A stretch of 64,000 bases of DNA from Rhabdothermincola salaria (GCF_021246445.1 NZ_JAJQXW010000001.1:1506168-1570167); one strand, 5' to 3'; counted from the first letter of the stretch, positions 8,500-17,826 are shown. Numbers and translations: made by a program. Notes: generated from the sequence alone by a model not told the origin.

Positions 8500-10152
8500 T
8501 CAGCGGTTGCGCTTGCGCCGGCGTTGGGCCGCCCGAGAGGCCCGGGCCCGGGCCTCGCGGGTGGCCCGCTCGGCCTTGTCGTGCGCCTCGGCGACGACCT
8601 TCTCGAACCGGCGGGCCGCCTCCACGTCCACCTTGCGGGACTCCTCCTCGGCCCGGGCGATGGCCTCGGCCACCTTGCGCTGGGCCTCGTGCTCGACCTC
8701 GGCCACGCGACGGGCGGTGTCGGCTTCGATGCGCCGGAGCCGGCGCTCGGCCTCATCGTCGGCCTGCTCGGCCTTGCGATCGGCCTCACGGTCGAGCTCG
8801 CGCAGGGCCTGCGCAGCACCGATGTCGGTGAGCAGGTCGAGTTGGAGGTCGGCATCGATGTCGGCGGACAGCACCAGCTCGGTGAGGGCGTCGAGCTCGT
8901 CGACGGTGGGATCGTCGACGAGGTCCTGCACCACCTCCGGCGGGGCCTCCCCCCGCAGGACCAGCGACAGGCGTTCGGGCAGCGATTCCAGGTCCTCGGG
9001 TGGGGTGGCCCCGGCCAGGCCGCCGGCGGCGCGCTCGCGCAGCGACCGGTCGCGTTCCCGCCAGCGGTCCTGCAACACCCGGCGCCGCGCCGACCGCCCC
9101 TCGCGGGCGGTGCGGTAGGCCCCCTCGTAGCTGTCCCCGGAGCGCTGCAGGCGCCACAGCGCGACACGGCCGATGTCCTTCAGGTAGTGGTGGCGCAGCG
9201 AGGTGAAGTCGAAGCGGCCGTCATCGGCGAGCGCCTGGTGGACGGCGGGGCCGACCACCACCGAACCGGGATAGGCGATGCTCACGATGCGGCTGGCCAG
9301 GTTGACGGTGTGGCCGTACACGTCGCCGTCGCGCTCGAGCACGGGTCCGGTGGCCAGGCCCACGCGCACGTCGGAGAGGTTCGGGTCCTCGCGGTAGCTG
9401 CGGGCCAACTCGAGGGCCAGCTCGGCCCCCGTGCGCACATCGTCGGCGACGAACATGACCTCGTCGCCGATGGTCTTCACCACTCGGGCCCCGTGCCGGG
9501 CCACCACGTCGTAGGCGATCGACTCGAACCGCCCCACCACCCTCGCCAACGCGGCCTGGTCGAGCTGTTGGGTCTGGGCGGTGAACCCGACCAGGTCGGC
9601 GAACCCCACGCAGACCGGCGGCGTCTCCCCGGGCACGGCGCCGCGGAGCACCCGGCGCCGAGCAGCGGCCGCCAGCTGGCGGCGCCACACGAACTCGAGG
9701 ACCTGCGGCATGAGCGAGGTCATCTCGGCCGTGCGTTGCACCTCTTCGACCTCGCCGGCTTCGGTGGCGCGCGACAGGCGGGCCAGGAGGGCGTCGACCT
9801 GGGCCGCCGCGATCCGATCGAGGGCCGAGCCGATGACTCGCGCCATCTGCAACGCCACCTCCGGATCGAGCGAACCGTTGGCGATGAGCCCCACGACGCT
9901 CGACAGCATCTCGACGTCGTCGTCGGTGAGCAGCTTCTCGCCGGGGCGCGGCTCAGGGAAGCCGAGGGCGCGCCAGTAGACGTGCAACATGTCGGCGTCG
10001 AGCCCGGACTGGCGGGCCACGTCGGCGAGGTCGAACCGGGGCTGTTCGAGATCGGTGTAGGCGGCCAGGGCCCGGCTGTCGTTGTCGGCCATGGCGGGCG
10101 GGCTCTCCGTCCGACCCTCGGTGGGGTCGACCGGCGGCTCGCCCTCGGTCAC
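8500..10152 (-). CDS. class III adenylate/guanylate cyclase with regulatory N-domain and coiled-coil tail
   Basis: This soluble protein has 550 residues if the GTG overlapping the upstream stop (GTGA) is used; an ATG at 10092 with GGAGAG upstream is the alternative. The N-terminal part (about 25-165, with MLSSVVGLIANGSLDPEVAL) resembles the pH-responsive regulatory domain of mycobacterial Rv1264-type cyclases. The cyclase homology domain (about 178-345) keeps both metal aspartates (FADLVGFT and KTIGDEVMFV), the substrate lysine before IGDE, and the Asn/Arg pair (HTVNLASR). After residue 420 comes a long Ala/Glu/Arg-rich coiled coil ending in a very basic tail, which is unusual for this class. 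It makes cAMP or possibly cGMP. It is coupled to the glycosidase-like gene. Confidence 0.85.
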   Translation of the reverse strand: MTEGEPPVDPTEGRTESPPAMADNDSRALAAYTDLEQPRFDLADVARQSGLDADMLHVYWRALGFPEPRPGEKLLTDDDVEMLSSVVGLIANGSLDPEVALQMARVIGSALDRIAAAQVDALLARLSRATEAGEVEEVQRTAEMTSLMPQVLEFVWRRQLAAAARRRVLRGAVPGETPPVCVGFADLVGFTAQTQQLDQAALARVVGRFESIAYDVVARHGARVVKTIGDEVMFVADDVRTGAELALELARSYREDPNLSDVRVGLATGPVLERDGDVYGHTVNLASRIVSIAYPGSVVVGPAVHQALADDGRFDFTSLRHHYLKDIGRVALWRLQRSGDSYEGAYRTAREGRSARRRVLQDRWRERDRSLRERAAGGLAGATPPEDLESLPERLSLVLRGEAPPEVVQDLVDDPTVDELDALTELVLSADIDADLQLDLLTDIGAAQALRELDREADRKAEQADDEAERRLRRIEADTARRVAEVEHEAQRKVAEAIARAEEESRKVDVEAARRFEKVVAEAHDKAERATREARARASRAAQRRRKRNR

Positions 10153-12485
10153 GAGAACGACCCGCCGTCGTCGGGGGCCGGGTCGCGTCGAACGGGTTCG
10201 GCGACCGGGCCGGCCGGGGAAACGTCGCCCTGGGCGGCGGCGGGGGTGCCCACCGGGGCCGGCGCGGCATCGGCTCCGGTGGCTCCGTCGGCTTCGACGC
10301 GCGCCTGGTCGGCCAGCGGAGGACGTTCGAGGAGTGCTTCGCCCCGCGCCTCGTGGGTGGACCACGTCGGGTCGAGCCCCGGGGCCGACAGCCGCACCGG
10401 ACCTCCGAGGAGCCGGACCAGCGCATCGGCGACAGCCGGGTCGTCCGGAGGTTCGAGCTCCCACAACAGTGCCGGGCGCTCACCGTGCCAGCGCACCGCG
10501 TAGGAGAGCCGGCCGACGGCCGTGGGCAGGCCGTGGACCTCGATCTCGCGCCCGTACCACTCGGCGGGCACGGCCGGCGCGAGGGCCAGGCCATCGGACA
10601 CCTCCACGACCGCCAGGGCCCGGATGAGCCCGATGACCCCAGCCGTCGCCGCGGCGTCGTGGCCCTGACCACCGGAGCCACCCCCGGTGCGCGGGTGCAC
10701 GTGCTCGGGCCAGGTCCACAAGGGGGCACCGCGGTCGAGCAACCACCGGAGGCGGGAGATCGCCGTGTCGGCTCGTCCCGTGAGGGTGTCGGCCAGCGCC
10801 GCCGCGGCGGTGAGCCGGGGGCTCTGCCCGGCGTGGCCGACGTGGTGCCAGACCGCCGGGGTGTCGGCCGGCTGCTCGGCCAACCAGCCGGCGCCGGCCG
10901 CCAGCGCGCCAGCGAGCTCCTCTGGAGGGGCTCCCGGTCCGCACAGCACCGACGCCAGGGCGGCCACGGTGGCCACCGCCCCCGCGGGCATCCGGGCCCC
11001 GGGGCCGAGCAGGGGCACCAGGCTGGCGGTGGCGGTGGCGTCGGCGGTGAGGGAGGCGGCGAGGGCGCCCGCCATCTCGGCGGCCCCGGCGGCCACCTCG
11101 CTGGCGGCGTCGGGCTGGGCCGCGGCCTCGAGGGTGAACGAGGCGTCGAGCAGGCCACGCCAGGCCCAGAGCGCATCGTGGTACGTGGGACCGTCGTCGC
11201 CGACCCAGCCCGGGCCGTCACCGGCGGGCAGCAGTGACGGTCCCCCGTCGCTGCGACGGGCACGGCGGGACAGGTGGCGACGCTGCAGGTGGTGGGCGGC
11301 CTTGGCGACGGGGCCCACGAGGTCGACGGCCAGGTCGGCTCCGCCCGTGAGGCGCACGTGCTCGGCGACGGCGTGGAGCCAGGCGCCGGCCGCGTCGCCC
11401 CGGTGGGTCTCGCCGCCGAACGAGCCGTCGAGGGCCTGGCGATCGGCGAAGCCCACGAGGAGCCGTTCGGCCTCGGTGTGCAGTCCCTGACGATCGAGGG
11501 CCACGGCCAGCACGGACGTGTCGAGCCCCCCGACCACCACCGGCGGCCAGGCCCCGGCGTCGTCGCCGGCGGTGTGCAACAGCAGGTGGCGGCGAGCGGC
11601 CGCCAGCGCCTCGGCGACCCGCGGCTCGGGCAGCTCCACCCGAGCGGCGCGCCGCACCTGGGCCTCCCAGCCGGACACGACCCGGTCGGCGCCGGGGAGC
11701 GCACGAGGCTCGACCTCGGCCAGGGCGGTGGCGTCGCTGCGCCGGCGCCCTGGTCCCACCGGCACCGACGCCAGGGGCACCACCACGCGCAGCACCGCGG
11801 TGTGGGGCAGCGGGAAGAGGAAGGCGGCCGTGGCCGCACCGGCCGTGCACCGCACCCCGCCCTCGGGCCACTCGCCGCTGGCGGTGCCGTCGAGGACGGA
11901 CTCCACCGCGTCACGGCGGACGTCGCCGAACGCGACTCGCGAGGGCGCCTTGGGTAGCACCAGGGCCACCCGACTGTCGACGGTGACGGTGGTGGCCTCG
12001 AGATCGACGGCGTGCACGGCCGAGGCACCGAGGGGATTCCACGGGCGCACGGCCAGCGCGATCGCCACGGGCACCGGCGAGGCGTTCTCGAGCTCCACCA
12101 CCACCGCCCCGCCCGGGGGCACGCCGTCGCCACCGGCCACCGCCCACGCCCGGTGGCGCAGGTCGCCGCTGGGCACGCGCATGGCGGTCTCGACCACGGG
12201 CGCATCACCGAGCAGGTTCTGGCGGACTCCCGATGCTCGCGACGGCAGGTGCCAACGGTCGTCGGCGCCCACCCACCAGTCGAGCGACCATCCCGCCGGC
12301 CACGGCGTCAGCAGGCCCCGGGGATCGAGGACGGCTCGTTCGGGCGCCCCCACGGTGCCGAGGAGGACCCAGTCGCGGTGGGTGGTGTTCACGGTGGCGG
12401 CCGGACCCGGCACCACGTCGGGCCCGGTCGGGTCGAGCTGTCGCTCGAGCCACCAGGGCAGAAGGCGATCGGGAGGCGCAGCCAT
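10149..12485 (-). CDS. six-hairpin glycosidase-like protein, function unassigned
   Basis: This 778-residue protein has no signal peptide. Its N-terminal half is beta-rich (about 1-270) and the rest is helical, with repeats that look like an alpha/alpha toroid. Patches such as GGLDTSVLAVALDRQG, QALDGSFGGETHRGDAAGAWLHAVAEH and TWPEHVHPRTGGGSGGQGHD recall glycoside hydrolases of the GH15/GH63/glycogen-debranching type. I cannot name the catalytic acids. The ATG at 12485 lies 9 bases after TAGCGT (leader of two bases or fewer). It precedes and overlaps the cyclase gene, so the two are co-expressed. A link between polysaccharide turnover and cyclic-nucleotide signalling is inference. Confidence 0.6.
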   Translation of the reverse strand: MAAPPDRLLPWWLERQLDPTGPDVVPGPAATVNTTHRDWVLLGTVGAPERAVLDPRGLLTPWPAGWSLDWWVGADDRWHLPSRASGVRQNLLGDAPVVETAMRVPSGDLRHRAWAVAGGDGVPPGGAVVVELENASPVPVAIALAVRPWNPLGASAVHAVDLEATTVTVDSRVALVLPKAPSRVAFGDVRRDAVESVLDGTASGEWPEGGVRCTAGAATAAFLFPLPHTAVLRVVVPLASVPVGPGRRRSDATALAEVEPRALPGADRVVSGWEAQVRRAARVELPEPRVAEALAAARRHLLLHTAGDDAGAWPPVVVGGLDTSVLAVALDRQGLHTEAERLLVGFADRQALDGSFGGETHRGDAAGAWLHAVAEHVRLTGGADLAVDLVGPVAKAAHHLQRRHLSRRARRSDGGPSLLPAGDGPGWVGDDGPTYHDALWAWRGLLDASFTLEAAAQPDAASEVAAGAAEMAGALAASLTADATATASLVPLLGPGARMPAGAVATVAALASVLCGPGAPPEELAGALAAGAGWLAEQPADTPAVWHHVGHAGQSPRLTAAAALADTLTGRADTAISRLRWLLDRGAPLWTWPEHVHPRTGGGSGGQGHDAAATAGVIGLIRALAVVEVSDGLALAPAVPAEWYGREIEVHGLPTAVGRLSYAVRWHGERPALLWELEPPDDPAVADALVRLLGGPVRLSAPGLDPTWSTHEARGEALLERPPLADQARVEADGATGADAAPAPVGTPAAAQGDVSPAGPVAEPVRRDPAPDDGGSFS

Positions 12486-12526
12486 GGGGACCAGACGCTA
12501 TCGGCCAGCCGCGGGGTGGGCGCCCG

Positions 12527-13543
12527 TCATGCCCGGGGCCGGCGCATGCCGTGCATCTCTTCGACGTGGCCACGGTTGAGCAAGCCCCGGTACGCCTCCT
12601 CGGCGGTGCGGCCCCGGTACAGCACGGCGTGGACCTCGGCAGCGATGGGCATCTCGATGCCGTGCTCCTCGGCCAGGGCCATGACGACCGGTGCGGACTT
12701 CACCCCTTCGGCCACCATGTGCATCTCGTCGATCACCTCTTCGATGGTGCGCCCCAGGCCGAGTTGCTCACCCACGTGGCGGTTGCGGCTCTGGGGGCTG
12801 ATGCACGTGGCCAGGAGATCGCCGAGCCCGGCCAAGCCCCCGAAGGTGACGATGTGGCCCCCCATGGCCGTCCCCAGGCGGGCCATCTCGGCCAGGCCCC
12901 GGGTGATGACCGCCGCCCTCGTGTTGTCGCCCGTACCGAGCCCGTCGGCCATGCCCGAGGCGATGGCGAGCACGTTCTTCAACGCACCGGCGACCTCGCA
13001 GCCCGCCACGTCGGGATTGGTGTAGACGCGGAAGAGGTTGGTGCAGAACAGCGCCTGGAGCCGCTGGGCGATCGTGTCGTCGCTCATCGCCAGCACCGAG
13101 GCGGCCGCCCCGCCGGCGAGGATCTCCTTGGCCAGGTTGGGCCCGGTGAGCACCCCGTAGGGGTGCCCGGGCACCACCTCGTTGATCACCTCGGTCATGC
13201 GCAGCCTGGTGCCCTGCTCGAGCCCCTTGGCCAGGCTGATGACCGGCACCCAGGGTCGGATGTGGGTGGCGGTGGCCTCGAGGGTGTCGCGGAAGCCGTG
13301 GGACGGCACACCCATGATGATCAGGTCGGCGGACGCCACGGCGTCGGCCATCGAGTCGGTGGCGGTGAGGGCCGGGTGCAGGCTGGCTCCGGGGAGGTAG
13401 CGCTCGTTGGTGGAGCTCTGGCGCACCTCGGCGGCGACGACGGGGTCACGGGCCCACAGCACGGTAGGGGTGTTGTGGGCCAGCAGGTGGGCGACGGTGG
13501 TCCCCCAGCTGCCGGCGCCGATCACTGCGCACCGGATCTCCAT
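12527..13543 (-). CDS. gpsA: NAD(P)-dependent glycerol-3-phosphate dehydrogenase
   Basis: This 338-residue enzyme reduces dihydroxyacetone phosphate to sn-glycerol 3-phosphate for phospholipid synthesis. The Rossmann motif is GAGSWGTTVAHLLA (about 9-22). Family blocks are LAKGLE, YGVLTGPNLAKEI, the catalytic lysine in GALKNVLAIASGMADGLG (about 194) and GGLAGLGDLLATC followed by SRNRHVGEQLG. Length and motifs are complete. TAGGGT lies 6 bases before the ATG, so it is probably leaderless. It is divergent from fbiD, the same pairing as gpdA2 and Rv2983 in Mycobacterium tuberculosis. Confidence 0.95.
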   Translation of the reverse strand: MEIRCAVIGAGSWGTTVAHLLAHNTPTVLWARDPVVAAEVRQSSTNERYLPGASLHPALTATDSMADAVASADLIIMGVPSHGFRDTLEATATHIRPWVPVISLAKGLEQGTRLRMTEVINEVVPGHPYGVLTGPNLAKEILAGGAAASVLAMSDDTIAQRLQALFCTNLFRVYTNPDVAGCEVAGALKNVLAIASGMADGLGTGDNTRAAVITRGLAEMARLGTAMGGHIVTFGGLAGLGDLLATCISPQSRNRHVGEQLGLGRTIEEVIDEMHMVAEGVKSAPVVMALAEEHGIEMPIAAEVHAVLYRGRTAEEAYRGLLNRGHVEEMHGMRRPRA

Positions 13544-13549
13544 GGGCGA

Positions 13550-13555
13550 ACCCTA
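13550..13555 (-). promoter_or_regulatory. -10 hexamer of leaderless gpsA transcript
   Basis: TAGGGT on the minus strand lies six bases from the gpsA ATG, with no Shine-Dalgarno sequence between. Confidence 0.5.
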
Positions 13556-13636
13556 CGACCGGTGGGCGACACGGTGACGGGCGCCACGTCCGGGCCGGGT
13601 CACCACCTCGAGGCCGACCTCGTCGTGGTGTCCCCC

Positions 13637-13642
13637 TACACT
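13637..13642 (+). promoter_or_regulatory. -10 hexamer of leaderless fbiD transcript
   Basis: TACACT lies seven bases before the GTG start of fbiD; the seven bases (CGGCGCG) contain no ribosome-binding site. Confidence 0.55.
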
Positions 13643-13649
13643 CGGCGCG

Positions 13650-14234
13650 GTGACGACCCCGTCGGCAGCTCTGGCCGTGCTGGTGCCGGTCAAGGCGTTC
13701 CGCGACGCCAAGCTGCGGCTGGCGCCGGCGCTCGCCCCGTCGGCGCGGGCCGAGCTGGCCCGATCCATGGCCACCTCGGTGGTGGCGGCGGCCAGCCCGC
13801 TGCCGGTGCACGTGGTCTGCGACGACGACGAGGTCGCCGACTGGGCCAGGTCCGTGGGGGCCCACGTCCTCTGGAAGCCGGGGCGCGGGCTGAACGGCGC
13901 TGTGAACGAGGGCGTGGCGGATCTGGCCGACGCCGGCACCGAGCGGGTCATCGTGGCCCATGCCGACCTCCCTCACGCCCTGGAGCTGGCCTGGGTGGCC
14001 GACGGCGAGGGCGTCACCCTGGTGCCCGACCGCCACGACGACGGCACCAACGTGGCCGCCGTGCCTGCCCGAGCGAGGTTCACCTTCGCCTACGGGCCGG
14101 GCTCCTTCACCCGCCACGTCGCCGAGGCCCACCGCCTGGGGCTCGAGCTGCGCGTCGTCCGAGAGCCCCGCCTGGGTTGGGACGTGGACCTCCCCGCCGA
14201 CCTCGTGGCTCCGGACTGGTCCCTGCCGGCATGA
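13650..14234 (+). CDS. fbiD: phosphoenolpyruvate/2-phospholactate guanylyltransferase (coenzyme F420 biosynthesis)
   Basis: This 194-residue nucleotidyltransferase of the CofC/FbiD family activates phosphoenolpyruvate (or 2-phospholactate) with GTP, the first committed step to coenzyme F420. Visible landmarks are VLVPVKAFRDAKLRLAP at the N-terminus (GTP-binding signature with lysines), the metal site VIVAHADLP, and VPDRHDDGTNVAAVP followed by FAYGPGSFTRHVAEA. The GTG start has TACACT seven bases upstream. It overlaps the PIG-L gene downstream as ATGA. Its presence implies the organism uses F420-dependent redox enzymes. Confidence 0.92.
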   Translation: MTTPSAALAVLVPVKAFRDAKLRLAPALAPSARAELARSMATSVVAAASPLPVHVVCDDDEVADWARSVGAHVLWKPGRGLNGAVNEGVADLADAGTERVIVAHADLPHALELAWVADGEGVTLVPDRHDDGTNVAAVPARARFTFAYGPGSFTRHVAEAHRLGLELRVVREPRLGWDVDLPADLVAPDWSLPA

Positions 14235-15013
14235 CCGACCCCATCCCCTCCCCACTCCCCGGTGGGGGCGTGCCGGGCGGGCCGGTGTCGTCGGTCGACC
14301 TCCCGACACCCGGCCGGGCGCTGGTCATCGGCGCCCATCCCGACGACGCCGAGTTCCTCTGTGGAGCCACGCTGGCCAAGTGGGCGGCACGCGGCTGCGT
14401 GATCAACCACCTCGTGCTCACCGACGGCTCCAAGGGCACGTGGGACGTCGACGCCGACGTGGCCGCGCTGGTGGCCAGGCGCGAGACCGAGCAGCTCGAA
14501 GCGGCCCGTCGGCTCGGATCGAGGGGCAAGGTGGTGATGCTCGGCCACGTCGACGGCGACCTCCAACCGTCGCTCCACGTGCGCGACCAGGTCGCCTACT
14601 GGATCCGGGCGCTGACCCCGGACGTGGTGCTGGGCCACGATCCGTGGAAGCGCTACCGGCTACACCCCGACCATCGCCACGCGGGCTGGCTGGCCGTCGA
14701 CGCGGTGGTGGCCGCCCGTGACCCGCACTTCGCCCGCCACCACGACGTGGCCCACCACCGACCTTCCGCCATGTTGCTGTTCGAGGCCGACGAGCCCGAC
14801 CACGTCGAGGACGTCACCGACTTCGTCGACACCAAGGTCGAGGCCCTCCTCGCCCACGCGTCGCAGTTCGTGACCACCCACGACATCCCGCCCGACGACG
14901 ACGGCACCGCGGCCGCCGCCTTCCGGGCCCGCATCACAGCACGGGCCGAGACCGTGGGGGCCACTGCCGGCGTGGCCGCCGGTGAGGCGTTCAAGGCGAT
15001 CACCCGCCTCTGA
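14231..15013 (+). CDS. PIG-L/LmbE-family N-acetylglucosamine deacetylase
   Basis: This 260-residue zinc-dependent deacetylase has the first metal motif GAHPDDAEFLCG (His36, Asp39), LVLTDGSKGTWD, and the second metal motif around LHPDHRHAGWLAVDAV. The family includes MshB and Mca (mycothiol) and GlcNAc-PI deacetylase, which remove acetyl or hydrolyse amides on GlcNAc-linked substrates. It overlaps fbiD by ATGA; fbiD-PIG-L coupling does not itself reveal the substrate. A glycan or thiol-conjugate deacetylase is the safest call. Confidence 0.85.
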   Translation: MTDPIPSPLPGGGVPGGPVSSVDLPTPGRALVIGAHPDDAEFLCGATLAKWAARGCVINHLVLTDGSKGTWDVDADVAALVARRETEQLEAARRLGSRGKVVMLGHVDGDLQPSLHVRDQVAYWIRALTPDVVLGHDPWKRYRLHPDHRHAGWLAVDAVVAARDPHFARHHDVAHHRPSAMLLFEADEPDHVEDVTDFVDTKVEALLAHASQFVTTHDIPPDDDGTAAAAFRARITARAETVGATAGVAAGEAFKAITRL

Positions 15014-15026
15014 GCGGCCCGGACCT

Positions 15027-17033
15027 TCAGGGGCGCGGCGAGAGGATCTGGGGCAACATCCGGCCGAGGGCGGCCTGGGCGGCGGCATGGCCGGCCGGTT
15101 CCCCACCCAGGTCGATGGGGCCGGTGGTGAAGGGCCGCACCGGGATCAGGGGCATGCGCAGCAGGTGCCCGGCCCCGTCGAAGACGGTGAGCTCGTCGGT
15201 GCCGTGGCCGTGCTCCTGGCGGCGGTCCACGATCCGGCGCCCCATGGCGACCGAGGGCCACAGCGCATCGCCAGCACCGGCGAAGAGGTGCAGGGGGGCG
15301 TCGATGCGCTCGACGCCGATGGCGGCGGCCTCGGCCTCGGCGCCGGCCAGGCCGCCCTCGTAGGCGGCGCGCAGGTGCATGAAGCGAGGGGCGTGGCGGT
15401 CGTGGATGCGGGCCACCGCGGTGCGCCAGAGGTCGCGGTCCACCGCCACGCTGTCGATGGGTGCGAACGGCAGGGCCGAACCACCGACCGTCCACGAGGA
15501 GCGACCGGTGGGCGACCCGTCGTCGGTCATCGACTCCCACACGGTCGACCCGGGCGACAGGGCCACCACCGAGGCGCACCGCAGCCCCGGCAGCTCGGCC
15601 GCCGCGGCGAGGACCGCCTCCGCTCCTCGGGAGATGCCGAGCAGGGAGATGGCAGAGGGGTCGACGGCGGCGCGCTCGGCGAGCAGCGACACACCGGCGG
15701 CGATGGGCTCGAGCGGCACGAGGTCGAGCGAGGTGGGGAGGCCTTCGGCACCGAAGAGGCCGACGACGAGGGCGGCCACTCCCTGCGACGCCAGCGACGA
15801 GGCGTTGGCCGACATCGAGTCGATGCCGCCCTCGGAGCCTCCCACCAGCACCACCCCCGTGGCCGCCGGGCCGGCCGGGAGGAAGAGCCGGCCGACGACG
15901 CCGCCCTCTCTCACCTCGGCGACCGTCACACCCGGGGCGATGCCGTGGCGCACCAGCTCGGCTCGGCCCACTCGGCCGTCGACGGTGGCCGTCACCAGGC
16001 CGTGCATGGGACCCCACGACGGCAGGAAGAGCTGAGGCGGGCCCTCCTCGTCCCACTGCGCCGCCCACACGGCCGCGTTGGGATCGACCCCGGCCCAGTC
16101 GCCGTCGACCGGGGCGTGGCGGGACGTGTCGACGACGCCGTCCGGTGCCGAGAAGGTGGCGCGACTCACGAAGCGACGGTTGAGCGCGTCGGTGAGCTGG
16201 AGCTCCAGCTCGACGGACGCACCGGCCGCCACGCCGCTCACCGTGACGGGCAGGTCGTCGGTGACCATCGACGCCGACGCCACCGAGACGAGCGGACCCT
16301 GGTCCGCCGGGGTCGGCTCGCCGGCGACCTCCGCCAGCCCGGTACCGGGCCGGTCCTCGTCGATCTGCGCGGCATCGGCGTCGGGGCCCTGGATGCCCTT
16401 CACGAGGACGACGTTGACCAGGGCCGCCACGCCGAGGGCCAGGTAGGGCACCACCCAGTACCCCGCGATCGACAGCGGCGAGCCGCCTTCCTTGATCGTG
16501 GCGTCGCCCTCGATCAGCGGGGGGACGAAGGCCGACACCGTCATCACCGCGAAGGCCACGGCCCAGATGGCGGTGAAGCGCTGGTTGAGCCAGAGGAATC
16601 CCGGGGTGGCGGCCATCTCCGAGCTCACCGATCCCCGTGCGTAGTCCATGACGAACGGACGCCCCACGGCCATCCCGCCCAGCACGACCAGCAACAGACC
16701 GAGGTTCGACAGCGGTTGCAGCCATCGCTCGAGGAAGGCGTCGTCGACCACGAAGGCGAGCCCCAGCAGCACGGCGAAGACGGCCACGCCCCCGACGTTG
16801 AGCGTTCGGGTCGGCGCACCCATGAGTCGGCGAACGACCAGCAGGGCCAGGGCCAGCCCGGCGGCCAGGGCCAGAGTGGCCCGGAACCCCAGGTTGCCGA
16901 CCAGCACCCAATAGAGGATCCAGGGCAGGAAGTCGCCGAAGGGGCCCAGGGGGTCGTGCGTCGGTTCGGAGGCGCCACCGGCGGCCGCCGCCGGTGCTGC
17001 CTCGTGTTCCGCCGTGCTGTCGCGCCGTGCCAT
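15027..17033 (-). CDS. membrane-anchored acyl-CoA thioesterase/BAAT-like hydrolase fusion
   Basis: This 668-residue protein is a fusion. Residues about 35-260 hold some five transmembrane helices (for example FLPWILYWVLVGNLGF, VAVFAVLLGLAFVV, YWVVPYLALGVAALV). Then comes a beta-sandwich resembling the N-domain of acyl-CoA thioesterases/BAAT (ASVELELQLTDALNRRFVSR, followed by DWAGVDPNAAVWAAQ). Last is an alpha/beta hydrolase with GVVLVGGSEGG, the nucleophile elbow LLGISRGAEAVL (Ser, as in thioesterases rather than the Cys of BAAT), and a late GAGHLLRMP histidine. ATG at 17033 is preceded by AGAGGA. Animal relatives are soluble; the membrane module is the odd part. It is convergent with the PIG-L gene. 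Confidence 0.75.
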   Translation of the reverse strand: MARRDSTAEHEAAPAAAAGGASEPTHDPLGPFGDFLPWILYWVLVGNLGFRATLALAAGLALALLVVRRLMGAPTRTLNVGGVAVFAVLLGLAFVVDDAFLERWLQPLSNLGLLLVVLGGMAVGRPFVMDYARGSVSSEMAATPGFLWLNQRFTAIWAVAFAVMTVSAFVPPLIEGDATIKEGGSPLSIAGYWVVPYLALGVAALVNVVLVKGIQGPDADAAQIDEDRPGTGLAEVAGEPTPADQGPLVSVASASMVTDDLPVTVSGVAAGASVELELQLTDALNRRFVSRATFSAPDGVVDTSRHAPVDGDWAGVDPNAAVWAAQWDEEGPPQLFLPSWGPMHGLVTATVDGRVGRAELVRHGIAPGVTVAEVREGGVVGRLFLPAGPAATGVVLVGGSEGGIDSMSANASSLASQGVAALVVGLFGAEGLPTSLDLVPLEPIAAGVSLLAERAAVDPSAISLLGISRGAEAVLAAAAELPGLRCASVVALSPGSTVWESMTDDGSPTGRSSWTVGGSALPFAPIDSVAVDRDLWRTAVARIHDRHAPRFMHLRAAYEGGLAGAEAEAAAIGVERIDAPLHLFAGAGDALWPSVAMGRRIVDRRQEHGHGTDELTVFDGAGHLLRMPLIPVRPFTTGPIDLGGEPAGHAAAQAALGRMLPQILSPRP

Positions 17034-17118
17034 GCCGCCCCGATCCTCTCGTCCAGTGGAAGCGAAACCTACTCCCGAGGCACCCGGCCCGGGGCGAGGC
17101 ATCGGGCAGACTCGAGGG

Positions 17119-17826
17119 GTGCCCGTCGAAGCTCCAGCACCGATCGCCGGCGTCGACGGGTGTCGGGCCGGCTGGGTGGTCGTCACCGCGCCGGCCGTTC
17201 ACGGGCCGCCCGCCGAGGCCGAGGTCGTCGACCACATCGGTGAGGTCCTCGACCGCCTCCGGCGGGGTGACCTGTCGGCCGTGGCCGTCGACATGCCCAT
17301 CGGGCTGGTGGCGTCGGGGCGTCGGGCGTGCGACGACGAGGCCCGGGCCCGCCTGGGGGCTCGACGCTCGACCGTCTTCCCCACCCCGCCGCGTCCGCTC
17401 CTCGATGCCCCCGACCATGCCGAGGCGGTCCGTCGCGGCCGCGCCCTCGACGGACGGGGCATCTCCATCCAGGCCTTCAACCTCCTGGGACGCATGGCCG
17501 AGCTCGACGTCGCGGTGCGTCCCGACGACTGCGATCGGCTGGTCGAGGCCCACCCCGAGTCGGGCTTCGCCACCATGGCCGGCGCACCGCTGGCCAGCTC
17601 CAAGCGCACCGCCGCGGGCCGCGCCGAGCGCCGGGCCCTGCTGGCCCGCCACCTCGGTGCCGTCGACGCCCTGGACGCTCGGCCGCCGACGGGGTCGGCC
17701 GCCGATGACGTGCTCGACGCCGCCGCCAACGCGTGGACGGCTCGGCGTTGGCTGGCGGGCACCGCCCACGTGCTGGGCGACGGCGCCACCGACGACCGAG
17801 GCCTCCCCGTCCGCATCGTGATCTGA
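17119..17826 (+). CDS. DUF429-family protein (predicted RNase H-like nuclease fold)
   Basis: This 235-residue cytosolic protein shows the DUF429 pattern. It has an N-terminal IAGVDGCRAGWVVV (acidic residue in a beta strand), AVAVDMPIGL near residue 55, an R/K patch (ARLGARRSTVFPTPPRP), ISIQAFNLLGRMAELD, and a late EAHPESGFATMAG. The layout of acidic residues suggests an RNase H-like nuclease, but no activity is established for the family. The chosen GTG has CAGACT six bases upstream, a leaderless-type start; the open frame itself begins earlier without support. Confidence 0.75.
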   Translation: MPVEAPAPIAGVDGCRAGWVVVTAPAVHGPPAEAEVVDHIGEVLDRLRRGDLSAVAVDMPIGLVASGRRACDDEARARLGARRSTVFPTPPRPLLDAPDHAEAVRRGRALDGRGISIQAFNLLGRMAELDVAVRPDDCDRLVEAHPESGFATMAGAPLASSKRTAAGRAERRALLARHLGAVDALDARPPTGSAADDVLDAAANAWTARRWLAGTAHVLGDGATDDRGLPVRIVI

